A stretch of 64,000 nt of DNA from Asparagopsis taxiformis (taxonomy: Eukaryota; Rhodophyta; Florideophyceae; Bonnemaisoniales; Bonnemaisoniaceae): assembly GCA_030407315.1 (NCBI GenBank), contig JALQPE010002386.1, positions 1 through 64,000 of the forward strand, given 5' to 3'. The number at the start of each line of letters is the position of its first letter. The first letter of the stretch is position 1. Both the position numbers and the translations under genes were made by a program. The notes under the pieces were generated by a model, which saw only the letters and a program-made list of their open reading frames with translations, made no database searches and was not told the DNA's origin. Shown one piece after another: positions 10,601 to 20,865 of the stretch.

Positions 10601-10875
10601 TATCGGATGAAACCAGTTTCGGTGTAGTAGACGAAGAATGAAGAAATAAAATTTCTGTTGAGTTGAATTTTGTAATAGATGGAAGTAGATAGATGCGAGA
10701 CATCAGGAAACCAGTCAGACGATAGTGTCAAGTCGAAGGAAAAGCGCAGAGACAGGTAGTGGAATAGTCGAAGTAAGAAGGGGCGAGGGTATCCGTCTTT
10801 ACTAGAAATTGATGGCCACAGGAGCTCTAGAATGGAATACCCAGGAACAGGATAACTACGGATAGGTGTGCTTTA

Positions 10876-12237
10876 TCATTTTTGCTCCGGACTGCAGGTG
10901 GCAGGTGGAGGAGAGGGTGGGTGGGTAGTGTCTGAATCCGCATTGAAGCCAAGACGAGAGATAGCCTCATAGCCAATGTCTTCAAGCTCCTGGCATATAG
11001 TAGTACCACTGAAAATACAGCAAGGTAAGCGTAGATGTAGTGTACCAAACGTCTCTGCGGTTGATAGAGGCTGGAAAGTGCTGTAACAAGCTCGGCGCTG
11101 AATACGTCTCCACAGTAACGAAAACGTTGCTCCATAAGTAACAGTAGCCTTATCACGTAGGTGGAAAGAGTCCACGATGCTAGACTGTGATAGTTGGCTA
11201 AGACATAGGGGATGTAAAAATGTATTGTTGACATGGTCAAACTCGTAGGAGTCTCTGCAAAGAACTGTCATACGTTGGTCTGGGCTGGACAGGACGTAAG
11301 CAGATGAGCCGACGAGAAATGCGGAAGAAGGAGCATCATGAGAGCAATCAACGTCGACTAGATTTCCTAAAATTCGGACAATCGATGAGCTGCCTCCATC
11401 GCGTTCCGCCCTGCTCTTCACCAATATTTTCTGGAACCCGTGTTGCGAGGTACCTATGGAGTCACATAGTGCCTGAAAGGTGGGGAAAATGATGGAAAGA
11501 TCCGACTCATTTCCAGAGGGAAAGGTGATGTCCTCAAAGGACGGCTGGAAGAGAACTTCACGATTCTCTTTCGCCTTGCATTGAATGGCAATAGTGCGGA
11601 ATTGAGCAAGAGAGCAGTCGGCCTGTACTCTGATTTCTTCTTGCGATGTTTGTCGCATTCCCCTGGAGTGCTCGGATTTTGTCATCCGGAGGGAGAGGGG
11701 CTTGTCCGTGTACACACCAAGCTTCTGAAACAGAATGCTACATACAGTCAGAGCAGAGGAGGTCATAGAGCTGTTGGAATCGAATGGAGGGGGAAGAGGA
11801 TGTTTGGCAGCTGACTCCAGCTTTTCCAATCTTGCCAGCATTTCTGCTATGGTCTTCTTCATTTGATCCGCAGTGCAATCCTGAAGGATGCCGCGGTGGC
11901 GGTGGCGAGTGTGGTCAATGCCGTAGTCCGGGTCTCTCTCTGCTGGGGATGCAGGTGAGTCCATACTGCGAAGCTCACCACTTCGCCACGGGAGAACCCT
12001 TCCGGAATCCTTGTCGACGAGCTCGTTACGATCTGAAATCTTGACTTGAGAAAGGGTAGAGTCGAAACCATATTCAGCTTTGTATTCGAGCAATGCATGG
12101 AGGAATGGGTCTGTTTCAGTCTTGACCTGAGTAATTTCCTTGACGATTGCAGACCACCACACAATTTTTCGTTTCCTCCCAAACGGCCGAAGTTCCCATT
12201 GAACTTCTATAACGTCGTTTGGAGCGAGAGGAAGCAT
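10876..12237 (-). CDS. Tudor/Agenet-like N-terminus protein of the transposon
   Basis: A 453-residue intact frame from an ATG at 12237. Residues 1-80 show the pattern V-W ... WWSAIVKEI ... LEYKAEYGF ... LPWR. I read this as a Tudor/Agenet-like chromatin-reader barrel. The same pattern (VEVLW ... WWKACVLEI ... IEYHESFG ... LKWR) opens the Sel1 gene at 40998. A predicted helix with leucines follows at about residues 128-142 (MKKTIAEMLARLEKLES). The rest is unrecognised and ends in a proline-rich tail. It is divergent from the ParB-methyltransferase-SET gene with a 513-bp spacer. A role in reading or binding chromatin would fit the neighbouring modification enzymes. The domain call rests on pattern only. 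Confidence 0.6.
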   Translation of the reverse strand: MLPLAPNDVIEVQWELRPFGRKRKIVWWSAIVKEITQVKTETDPFLHALLEYKAEYGFDSTLSQVKISDRNELVDKDSGRVLPWRSGELRSMDSPASPAERDPDYGIDHTRHRHRGILQDCTADQMKKTIAEMLARLEKLESAAKHPLPPPFDSNSSMTSSALTVCSILFQKLGVYTDKPLSLRMTKSEHSRGMRQTSQEEIRVQADCSLAQFRTIAIQCKAKENREVLFQPSFEDITFPSGNESDLSIIFPTFQALCDSIGTSQHGFQKILVKSRAERDGGSSSIVRILGNLVDVDCSHDAPSSAFLVGSSAYVLSSPDQRMTVLCRDSYEFDHVNNTFLHPLCLSQLSQSSIVDSFHLRDKATVTYGATFSLLWRRIQRRACYSTFQPLSTAETFGTLHLRLPCCIFSGTTICQELEDIGYEAISRLGFNADSDTTHPPSPPPATCSPEQK

Positions 12238-12750
12238 GTTGGGATAGCTATGGGATAGAATTGTTGTATTAGTGAAAGCCTAACCGTTACCTTCTGCTAA
12301 AGAGTAGTATATACTAGGAGGATTGGAAAGGTCGAGAAGAGATGTTTAGGTGGTGTAGAAATAGAATGGACAATTGACAAAATTGACACGTCAGTGTGGA
12401 TGATGTCTGCCATGAACTGATTGCAGCATAAAATTTGATGTGAATAATCGTTCTAGAAGTGAATGTCGGATGCATACGATTGGACTACAAAGATACGCTT
12501 AGAGATGTTACGCGGCCCAATAAATTGCATGGAAAAATATTTTGAGTATTACTTTAGTATTACATTGATTATTGAGCTAACAGTCGATGTAGTTATCTTG
12601 TAAAGGTTCGGACAGGGGTGGAAAGGAAACAGCCACCGAAGTGCTACCACTCGCTGGCACTTTGTTTTAAACAACCAACTTCTGCTTTGCGCCACCCTGG
12701 TCAAGCAGCAACCAACTACCCCTTTCTTAAAAACTCTACCTTTGTTCGCC
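12238..12750. promoter_or_regulatory. Divergent intergenic region between Tudor-like and ParB-MTase-SET genes
   Basis: A 513-bp AT-rich spacer between divergently read genes, presumably holding both promoters. The 60 bp before the ATG at 12751 are pyrimidine-rich. No specific operator or TATA box could be assigned. Confidence 0.4.
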
Positions 12751-15700
12751 ATGGAAGGAACGTTCCACAATCACGGTGAAAAGCACGACGGATGGGTGTT
12801 CATAGACCCCAATCAAGTCAGCAAATTCGTATCGATTCGCGATGTTGATGCAAGTCATGTGGAAGCGCTCATGGAGAGCATTCGCAACAGCGGTTATGAC
12901 ACAGCTCATCCCGTGACTGGCAGGTTTCGAGAAGGCGTTCTGGAGATATTGGATGGAGCGCACCGGTGCATGGCAATTGTACGTGGAATGGAGAAGGGCG
13001 TCTTTCCTCCTGGCGTTACGATTCCTATGCGAGAAGAGTCTATTGTGGCGGACACCAACAGCAGTACTGCTGTTGTGCTGGACCGTGTGAGAGCGACGAC
13101 ATCCAACGACATTGCAGGCCTGCAAAGGCGCATGATGTTTGTTGAGTATCTGATGATCGCCGTTGATCTCAGAGACGAGTACTGGGTCCAAAACGGAAAG
13201 GACAAGTACGCTCATATTTCGTCTGTGAGGATGGCCGATGTGTTGGGCTGGATCAAATCCTGCGATCCAAGCGGCCAAATTGCTTCAAGCCTGAGTGGTA
13301 AACCGCAGTACAGCTCATGCATGTCTATCCTGGCTGTGCTTCGGGCGTATCACCGAGCAGAAGATTCGAGTTCGATTGATTTGCGTCTGTGGCAAATGTT
13401 TTGTCATGCATGGGGACTCAATGCAGAGATGGGTGATTCTCCGAGGATGGTTGAGTTTCCGAAACAGGTGGGGGTGACTAGTTCTCGTTCCGTCGAAATG
13501 TTTGGCAAGACAACCCGCGGAGAATTTTCCTCTCCACTGAACCGCGAACTGCTTTCGAGCAGGTACTTTCTGGACGGCGCTACATCCGACATGCAAGATT
13601 CTTTTCAGGCTAGCCAGAAGCGGTTCAGGAGGCTGATGGTTATGATGTGCCAGTGTATCTTGGCTATTCGCAGTAAGGAGATGGGCAGTGTGCCATCTAG
13701 GCGGGCCAGAGCCACATCCGGGGCCATTGGTGGTGGTGGAATGGTTGGAATTGCAACATCCAGTGCGCAAGCCAACCAGCTTGGATTTGTTGTCGACCGT
13801 GTGTTAGCTGCGTGGGATACCGGGACAAGAGTGTTGGGGTATGAGGATGTTGAATCGATGTGCTGGCGGTTCATGGTATTCGATCCTGCGAGCCTTTGCT
13901 TCAGGTCACTCCCGAATCGGTCTGATGGCTGCGCGGTCGAGGAGCATCGGAAAAACCTGACCATTGTCCCGAAAACTGTAGACAGTGAAAACGGGTTCTG
14001 TGCCGACCTTCCAGTGGCTGTGGATGCAAGGCTGCGATCATTGACAAGCGCCTTCCTGCTGTCGATACGCCAATGTGTCACTGAGGTGAATGTGTTCGCC
14101 GAGCGTGGTCAGCTGATGCAGAGACTTCGAGCCTTGCTTTTCGACACTCCTGACAAGTTCGGCTTGAACTCGTTCATGCGAGCCAAGTTGAACACGTCTC
14201 ATGCCCTGGATGGTCAGAGGAGGCTGAAGGCTTGGTTATTGCGAACCCGAGAGCAACGAAAGCTTCCTCTGACCATGGATGAGTTGCACGGTCTTGAGGA
14301 TACGCCCGAGCCTGGCATCCTTGAAGGTGCACCTGCGCAGATGGAAATATCCGCAGCAGTGCCAAACAATGGCAGCGAGGATATAGAAGAGGATAGTCTG
14401 GAGCCACAGAGGAAGAAGGCTAGGCTGGAGCGCGGTGGTGGAGAGGACGATAATGCGGCGGTTGCTAGCGAAACAGCAACAAGAGAAGGTGCGGCCGAGG
14501 ATGACGCTATAGAGGTTGACACTGTATCGCCTACAGAAGCACCGCTCGTTGACGTCGGAAAGGAAACCAAGCCAGAATATGTCACCAAGCTGGAAGCTGT
14601 GATGGGGCGTTACATTCACACTGTGAATTGTGACGCCACTGATGTAGCCAAAGAGGTGGAGGAAAAAATTAGTTTCCTGGAAGATGGCGTGTTGGAGGAC
14701 AGTGTTCAGCTTATGCTCACTGATCCTCCATTCAACACGAGGCGGGAAGGCGGCAGAGAAAACTCGGAGTACGATATTCTGGAGCCGGAAGAGTTGGCGA
14801 GTGTTGCGTGTGAAATAGTTCGAGTTCTTCGGCCTGGCGGTCATGCTCTAATCTATTCCAGCGTGCGCCAACTCGTGGCATGGATGGATGCAATCAGAAA
14901 TGCCGAGCCTGGCAAGATGATTGTGGACAGTGTTCCAGTCGTGCTATCTCGCCGACCACACAGCTTTACGTCCAATCCATCGACGAAAACGTGCACACTG
15001 CATAATATGCACGATTTCGTTATCCATGCGTATAAGCGGGGGAAGGGTATGGCTGCATACGATATGGTGGATTACAGGTTGCACAATCCGGACATATCGA
15101 GGCACCCTGGGTTCACTAACGCGATTGACAACGTTCCGAGGTTGTCGGCTGGTGAAGCTCAATACGATGGGCAGAACAACCGACTGCGCCATGAGCAGAA
15201 GGCGTTGACCACTCTTCGTGAGCTTCTGGAACGATTTTCGAAGCAGAAAGATATCGTGATGGATTTCTTCTCGGGAACATACAGCACAGCCATAGCGTGT
15301 ATGACGTTGAGGGATGGTATGTATCGTCGGTTCATTGGGCGTGAGAAGGAAAAAAGGTGCCACGATGCATCGCAGGAGTGGATACTGCATGCTTTCGTCA
15401 GTGAGGTGAAAGCCGGGCGATATGGGGGGATCTTGCAGCGTGAGGTGGAGAGTATTCTTGGGGACGAGTCGGAACCGGTCACAGGAAAAGCTCCAAGGCT
15501 TCGGCAGAAGCACATCTCAGATGCACCAGAAGGTTTACCTGCTGTGACAGCATTGCCGAACCATCTGCTTGTGTTCGTTGCGTCAATGAAGAAGGACGGG
15601 TCTATGCTTCACAGATTGAGGGGGGTGCCTATGGACCAGTGGCCGGCCGAGGACATGCACTCGTTTTGGAGTATAGACCCGGACGCAATTCTGGCTGCTG

Positions 15701-16218
15701 ATGCCGCATTCTACGGTATCTATGTTTCGCAATCGGAGGTAAGAGGTGGTGGGTTTGGCGTATTCGCGGCGAAGAAACTGAAGAAGGGGACGGTCATTGG
15801 CTGGTACAACGGGACGATTTTCTATGTGAAGATTCGAGACTCAGAACCGCAGAGATCAGTGATGTACGGCCCGGAAGGATTTGGGTGCACAGGAGAGAGG
15901 TTCCAGGACTACAACATGGAATTGGAAACCACGTACATAGGGAGGGGTGCACCTGTTCGGAAGGTCTGGCTCGTTCCAGCGGTCTATAATTGTACCAGCT
16001 ACCTCAATGATTGTCGGGTCATTGACGGAACGGAGAAAGCGACCGAGGTGAGTCGAACACAGTCAGCCGAGTTTCGACAAGGCGATGCCATAGACAAACC
16101 GGACTTTGCTTCAAATATCAAGAATCCCCATGCTGTCAAGGCCGTTCTGACCAGAGACGTTGAAGCTGATGAGGAGATATTTGCTGACTATGGTAGAAAA
16201 TATTGGCCAGCTAACTGA
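12751..16218 (+). CDS. ParB-like domain / N6-N4 DNA methyltransferase / SET domain fusion protein
   Basis: An intact 1155-residue frame; ATG at 12751 sits in a good context (GCCATGG). Residues about 25-75 form a ParB/sulfiredoxin-like module ending in ILDGAHR (D68-R72). A helical segment and a charged linker with the basic patch PQRKKARL (about 550-555) follow. Residues about 620-870 are a beta-class amino-methyltransferase: catalytic TDPPFN at 657-662 precedes the AdoMet motif DFFSGT at 838-843, the order of N6-adenine/N4-cytosine enzymes. A SET domain follows (RGGGFGVFAAKKLKKG near 1000, YLNDCR near 1088, terminal DYGRKYW). It should methylate DNA and possibly a protein in the nucleus. It is convergent with the dioxygenase gene across a palindrome cluster. 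The copy at 62212-64000 is about 98 percent identical. Target base and substrate are not readable from sequence. Confidence 0.85.
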   Translation: MEGTFHNHGEKHDGWVFIDPNQVSKFVSIRDVDASHVEALMESIRNSGYDTAHPVTGRFREGVLEILDGAHRCMAIVRGMEKGVFPPGVTIPMREESIVADTNSSTAVVLDRVRATTSNDIAGLQRRMMFVEYLMIAVDLRDEYWVQNGKDKYAHISSVRMADVLGWIKSCDPSGQIASSLSGKPQYSSCMSILAVLRAYHRAEDSSSIDLRLWQMFCHAWGLNAEMGDSPRMVEFPKQVGVTSSRSVEMFGKTTRGEFSSPLNRELLSSRYFLDGATSDMQDSFQASQKRFRRLMVMMCQCILAIRSKEMGSVPSRRARATSGAIGGGGMVGIATSSAQANQLGFVVDRVLAAWDTGTRVLGYEDVESMCWRFMVFDPASLCFRSLPNRSDGCAVEEHRKNLTIVPKTVDSENGFCADLPVAVDARLRSLTSAFLLSIRQCVTEVNVFAERGQLMQRLRALLFDTPDKFGLNSFMRAKLNTSHALDGQRRLKAWLLRTREQRKLPLTMDELHGLEDTPEPGILEGAPAQMEISAAVPNNGSEDIEEDSLEPQRKKARLERGGGEDDNAAVASETATREGAAEDDAIEVDTVSPTEAPLVDVGKETKPEYVTKLEAVMGRYIHTVNCDATDVAKEVEEKISFLEDGVLEDSVQLMLTDPPFNTRREGGRENSEYDILEPEELASVACEIVRVLRPGGHALIYSSVRQLVAWMDAIRNAEPGKMIVDSVPVVLSRRPHSFTSNPSTKTCTLHNMHDFVIHAYKRGKGMAAYDMVDYRLHNPDISRHPGFTNAIDNVPRLSAGEAQYDGQNNRLRHEQKALTTLRELLERFSKQKDIVMDFFSGTYSTAIACMTLRDGMYRRFIGREKEKRCHDASQEWILHAFVSEVKAGRYGGILQREVESILGDESEPVTGKAPRLRQKHISDAPEGLPAVTALPNHLLVFVASMKKDGSMLHRLRGVPMDQWPAEDMHSFWSIDPDAILAADAAFYGIYVSQSEVRGGGFGVFAAKKLKKGTVIGWYNGTIFYVKIRDSEPQRSVMYGPEGFGCTGERFQDYNMELETTYIGRGAPVRKVWLVPAVYNCTSYLNDCRVIDGTEKATEVSRTQSAEFRQGDAIDKPDFASNIKNPHAVKAVLTRDVEADEEIFADYGRKYWPAN

Positions 16219-16492
16219 GCTACTTTGATAGATTTGAGTAAACACGCATTGACAGAGACAATAGACTGTGCATCATCTTCCAAGAGCGCTAGATATTATA
16301 GACTACACTACAACAATCGTGACATGACTGCAGGAAGGCATCTGCGGCCTGGAGTGCAAACTATCCACTTTTCTACTGCTATACCTATGGATACGAAAAG
16401 GAGAGAAACTAGAAAGATGTGAGTGCGAAATTGTGTAGCAACGCAGCATGTAGAACACCAGTAACAGAGCGATGTAGGAGAAGCAGTCACCC

Positions 16493-16919
16493 CATTACAG
16501 TGCGGGCCGTTTACCGGGGATGCTGACAGCAAAGTCATCGTTACGATGACTTTGCTGTAAGAAAACAAATCATTACAGCAGCCATGATTTCTTTACCGGG
16601 TAAAAAAGTTGTGGCCGCTGTAATGAAACGTTTTCTTACAGCAAATCATTACAGCGGCCACAATTTTTTACCCGGTAAAATTTCTTGCTGATTTTTTACC
16701 CGGTAAAAAATTCTTTGGCCACTGCAAGGAAACGGTTCCTTACAGCAAAGTCATCGTTACGATGACTTTGCTGTAAGAAAGCAAATCATTACAGCGGCCA
16801 CAATTTTTTTACCCGGTAAAGAAATCGTGGCTGCTGTAATGTCTTCTTTTCTTACAGCAAAGTCATCGTAAAGATGACTTTGCTGTAAGGAACCCTGGTA
16901 AACGGTTTCGGCTGTAAGC
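16493..16919. repeat. Palindrome cluster 1 (nested hairpins) between convergent genes
   Basis: It contains three copies of a near-perfect 37-bp palindrome, arm TTACAGCAAAGTCATCGT around one central base. Between them lie about 54-bp imperfect palindromes centred on TTTACCCGGTAAA and flanked by CATTACAG/CTGTAATG. The whole cluster is bounded by inverted outer motifs (TTACAG ... GTTTACCGGGG and its reverse). The inverted sister is at 61591-61938. Confidence 0.93.
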
Positions 16920-17393
16920 AGCAGGGAGTTTCGTCCTTCTCTCATCTTGGTAAAGGTAAGAAGCGAAGTTTGAAGTCGGGTAAATTGCTCAGCAAAGGTC
17001 TGTACGGCTGTGAGCAGCTCTCAGGAGTATTTTACCTCACGTGGTCTCTGTTCAGGTTATACCCTGTATATATATAGGTAGCCTAGTGTAGGTGGGAAGA
17101 TAGACGAAAATTCTACAAATAATTTATCACCGTGACGGCTCTCGTAGTCGAAATCTGCGCGTTGTCAAGGGTTGGAACTAGTCTCCCCCTACGGCCTAGC
17201 TAGTAAAATCATATAACGTTGTAGACTAATATTAAAAAGTAGCAAGCAATCTGCTGAGTAGCACTAAACTATGAGATGAAGGACAGATGTATAGATGAGA
17301 ACTGAAAAATGGGCTAAGGTAACAATGTTGAGATGAGAAAGACAGAACTTTATAGCAGGGAACAGTAGTATAGGTTTTAATACTTCTGATATG
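16920..17393. other. 3' intergenic region, no gene seen
   Basis: Space between the palindrome cluster and the stop of the minus-strand dioxygenase. It matches in reverse 61116-61590. It includes a short TATATATA run near 17070. No gene was found. Confidence 0.5.
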
Positions 17394-19571
17394 CTATCTA
17401 TTGCTCCTATCGTACTTGTAATATTCGACGGTGTGGATGTGGTCCGTGAGGACGTCCTTCTCCGTCTTCAAGTAGATGTGGCCGCGCGTGGGCAGGCCAT
17501 AGACTAACTTCTCGCCTGCAGGAAGATCTCCTCGGCTGAAGCCGACCCCGTAATGGTAAAGGTCACCGCGACCAACCAATACGGAATAGGGTGGCACCCA
17601 AAAGGTGAGAGGGGGAACCTTCCACATATCGGCGTCCGGATTGGCCAGGCATACATGACTATAAGGGGCAACTACTATAGAGAACCCATCGGCTCCGCTC
17701 GACATCATGAAATATGATGGAGACTTGGTAGGACTTCCAACACTATTCGTCGCTACCTTGAAGTCCGTGTGCCCATCCTGGTCCGCAGCCCCATCTGCTG
17801 TAAGAAGCAGCCGCAATCCTGTCTTCGGGAAGAAGACAGGATCCTCACCCTCCATTCCCAGCTTGAGAAACTCCGCACAAACACCAAGAGCAAGCTCTGC
17901 CACCAACTTGTTCTTATACATATCCAAATTTTCCTCCTCCAACTTGTCGCACAACTCACGCCGCGGCAGAGTGAGGCGCCCACGACCACCATCTATGCGG
18001 TCCTTCGCATCACCCACGTTGTGGATGAACTGCCACGGCGAAGGATCGAAGCCGGGCTTTGCGAAAGCTGGCGGCTCGTCCTGTGGCTCCCTGTCGTCAT
18101 CGTTAGAATCAGACTGCTGGGAGGGGTTTTCAACCTCCTCAACCAGCGGGAACTGCCTAGCGAAGTGACCGAACAACTCATGCGTCGCATTACCAGCCGT
18201 GGACGATGCCAACAAGCCTTCCATAACAATAACCCCCAAGTTTTCCAACAATGCCTTCTTCACCGCAAAGTACCTGTCCACCACCGTATCCTCAGCACCC
18301 GGCGATGCAGCTGCCTGGAATGCTGCCGCCCTCATTTCCGCCCGAACCGTCTCCACCGTCGTACTTTCCATATAGTACTTCATCCGGCTGCCAGACGCAA
18401 TTGCGCTGGGGAGAACAGCGGCCACATTCTCATCGACGATGCTGTCGGGAATGGGATTCTCCTGGGCGTCGTCGAACTGGAGAACCGGCTCCCGAGCGAC
18501 CTCGGGAAGCCGACTTGGATTTCTTTGACGACGACTTCGAAGAAGTCTCACCGAGCCTTCTCTTTTTGGTAGAAGGCTCGGGCGTCGCAGAAGCTGCTTC
18601 CAAGTTACGCTTCCCGAGGATGGAGCTTTCACCCGCATCCTCGGGGGCGCTCTCCAGTTCGACTACCTCCACAGCACCACCCGCCGTTCCACCACGACCG
18701 GAACGACTCGCTTGCAGGCGGGTACTCCTGGGCATCACTTTCCTCCCAGAAGTTTCCACTCCGGGCGGTGCAGAATCACTGACTTCAATGACATCTACGT
18801 CAGGATCTGCACCGCCCTTCGCACTGCTGCCCTCGACCACATTCTCGGGAGTAGGGCCCTCCGTTGAAATCCTCGCAACCGTCTTCTGTCCAACCCCACC
18901 GGATGGTGAAGGGACGAAACTGTCATCGCTGGAGCTTCCCGAACTGCTAGCAGATGCAGAACGGGAAGCTTCGACAGCGGGGGCCGGAGCAGCAGGGTGC
19001 TGCTCGGCAGCCGGAGTCGCAGGCTCAGGCTGCGAAGCCGGTGAGACCTGCTCCTGCGCGGCTTGGACAGGACGGTTGGGGGTACCAGTCCCGGCGTGGG
19101 AAACTGGACCAGACTGTTCACTGCCAGCCTGGGGACCACGCGCAGTCGGCTTGACCGGGGTCACCGCAGGGGAGGATGCAGACACGGCAGGGGTAGTGAG
19201 AGGAACAGGGGCAACCTCGGAATTGCTGGAAGATTCCAGTTGAGGTGGTGGGGGCAAAGGGATGGAGGATGAAGGGATGGGCAAGGAATTGGAAGAGGAA
19301 GGGATGGGGGCATCATCACCACATGTGGCTGGGAGCGCAGCATGTGGGATGTCTGGGTACATCGCGTGAAAGCGTTTCCGCATTTGCATGTCGCGGTACC
19401 CAGTGACGCGCAGGAGCATTTTCCTGGCGTCCTTCCCGAAGACAGACTTCTTACGGGGAAAAATATTTTCGTAACTGTAACCATCGGGGGGCCTTCCTTG
19501 GGACGGAAGTCTGCCCAGCACCCCTTCTTGGGGACCATCTGAGCAAGAACTTCGACAACGCGCGAGCGAAT
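17394..19571 (-). pseudogene. 2-oxoglutarate/Fe(II) dioxygenase 2, copy A, N-terminus cut off
   Basis: The C-terminal domain carries GHTD (the HxD iron ligands), GDLYHYGVGF (distal histidine) and GLPTRGHIYL (arginine for 2-oxoglutarate) in order, with a helical lead-in MKYYMESTTVETVR. Upstream is a long serine- and proline-rich linker with basic patches (KKRRL, KKSKSASRGR) that look nuclear. Compared with the copy at 57472-61115 the ParB-like half is missing, because gypsy copy 2 inserted at 19571/19572. A two-base loss near 18490-18500 (in the GGTCGCTCGGGAG stretch, minus strand) shifts the frame between linker and catalytic domain. The gene converges on the ParB-methyltransferase-SET gene. 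The catalytic domain itself looks complete. Confidence 0.82.
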
Positions 19572-20845
19572 TGTGGGACTCGTCCCGTATCGCGCTGCGA
19601 GCGGTCACGGGAGGGACAATTCCAGGCGTCTGGAATGGGCGTCAGGAAGGGTCGCTTAAGCGGTACGCTCGAGAGCGTGAGTGGGTGCTCGATAGGGAAT
19701 CAGCCGCGAAGAGCCGCGTGGGGAATCAATAGCCACAGTGACGTGGCAAGGCAATTGTCGCCCAAGGGCGAATGGGCGCGTGCCGCCTTGCATTGGCACC
19801 GGGCCACATTGCTTGCGCGGGACCCTTCGGCGAGCGTGCAACGTGTAGCGATATAGGCGCGATTAGTCACACACGTGTGCGAGCGGGAGGATTCTCCCGT
19901 TACAGCTACACACGTGTATGTTACGGCTAGCCGTTTCTATTAGTTTACACGTAGCAACGTAGCAGCTTACTCTGTAAGGCCCCTGGGCCGCATAAACACC
20001 CCACAAGGTCCATTGGACGCCGGACCGGGACCATTGGTCCTGGTCCGGTCCCGGCAGTCTCGTTGACCATTTAAGGTCAACGGATTGACCACTAAGCTAC
20101 AATAAAGGTAGATCGTCTCGGTTCCAAATCTTTCGACCGTGGTCGTTTAACTTACAACTAAACGGCGGCGGCAGTTCCCTTACCGGATACCCGCTGCTCC
20201 GTTTCGATCTCCAATTGGGGATCGCTCGCACATTTCCCCAATTGCCCGCCGCGAGCCTCCTCCGGCGGGAGTGCACGTGGATTGCCCTAGGGCATTTCGT
20301 CTCCACGGTAGTGGAGAACCTTCCCGCTTCTTTTAACGCCGCTAGGCGACCGGGAGGGGCCTTCCGCCCACCGGGACAAGGCTGCCGACTGGGAGTGCTG
20401 TCGGTTGGCACCCCCAGCCGGTCAACCGAAGCCAACGCCCGCAGGCTTTTCAAACGGTCCCGACCGCTGCCGTCAGTGGTATCACAGTTGCGGAATACGT
20501 CGTGTGAAAACCACGCGTGGAGGCGACCACAATCCCCGCGGGGATCCATCGCGCTAAGTGCCTAGTTAACCCTTGAGTGGGTTGAGGACGGCCACGGCCG
20601 ATAGATCCCTCCGGCAGGTTAGATCCAGCCGTCCCGGACCCCGCTCTACCACCCGCTACCGGGTTGGGAGACAGGTGTCCGGGCTCCGAGGGATCGATCC
20701 ACCCGACACAGCCCTCGGGCTACTAGGATCGCACGAGGCGTCAACCTCGTGGAATCGGCGCTCTCACTCGTGAGTTCGAAGCCTTATCCCTATCCTCTAA
20801 TCCTCCTCGGAGGTATAATCCATCTACAAGGGCTAAGGTCCTACA
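19572..20845 (+). repeat. 5' LTR of gypsy copy 2 (1274 bp)
   Basis: Starts TGTGGGAC and ends GTCCTACA, an 8-bp inverted terminal match with one mismatch and TG...CA ends. The left edge is fixed by loss of similarity to the dioxygenase gene, the right edge by the primer-binding site two bases on. It contains an AATAAA at about 20101 and an inverted repeat CGTTGACC...GGTCAACG at about 20063-20084. Confidence 0.88.
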
Positions 20846-20847
20846 TT

Positions 20848-20865
20848 TGGTCTCTCGACCTAGAA
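20848..20865 (+). promoter_or_regulatory. Primer-binding site of gypsy copy 2
   Basis: TGGTCTCTCGACCTAGAA, two bases after the LTR, identical to that of copy 1. It begins with TGG, as expected for pairing with a tRNA CCA end. Confidence 0.78.

Larger units (their letters stand above)
8168..19571 (-). mobile_element. Giant CACTA-like transposon, right half, reverse orientation
   Basis: It begins at 8168 with CACTACGGTGTTG, the terminal inverted repeat also seen at 29028, 35456 and, inverted, at 45025-45037. The next 490 bp match in reverse the right end at 44560-45037. Inside lie a coiled-coil gene, a Tudor-like gene, the ParB-methyltransferase-SET gene, a palindrome cluster and a dioxygenase gene cut at 19571 by gypsy copy 2. 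The segment from about 12.7 to 19.57 kb is an inverted near-identical copy of about 58.9-64.0 kb. The left part of this element (transposase side) is missing beyond the gypsy insertion. Confidence 0.82.

Noticed and set aside
14236..15513. Long minus-strand open frames opposite the methyltransferase-SET gene
   Set aside because: They are shadows of the coding strand, which carries the recognisable catalytic motifs.
20097..20773. Open frames inside the 19572-20845 LTR
   Set aside because: Short frames on both strands with no similarity to the element proteins. The stretch is explained as LTR.
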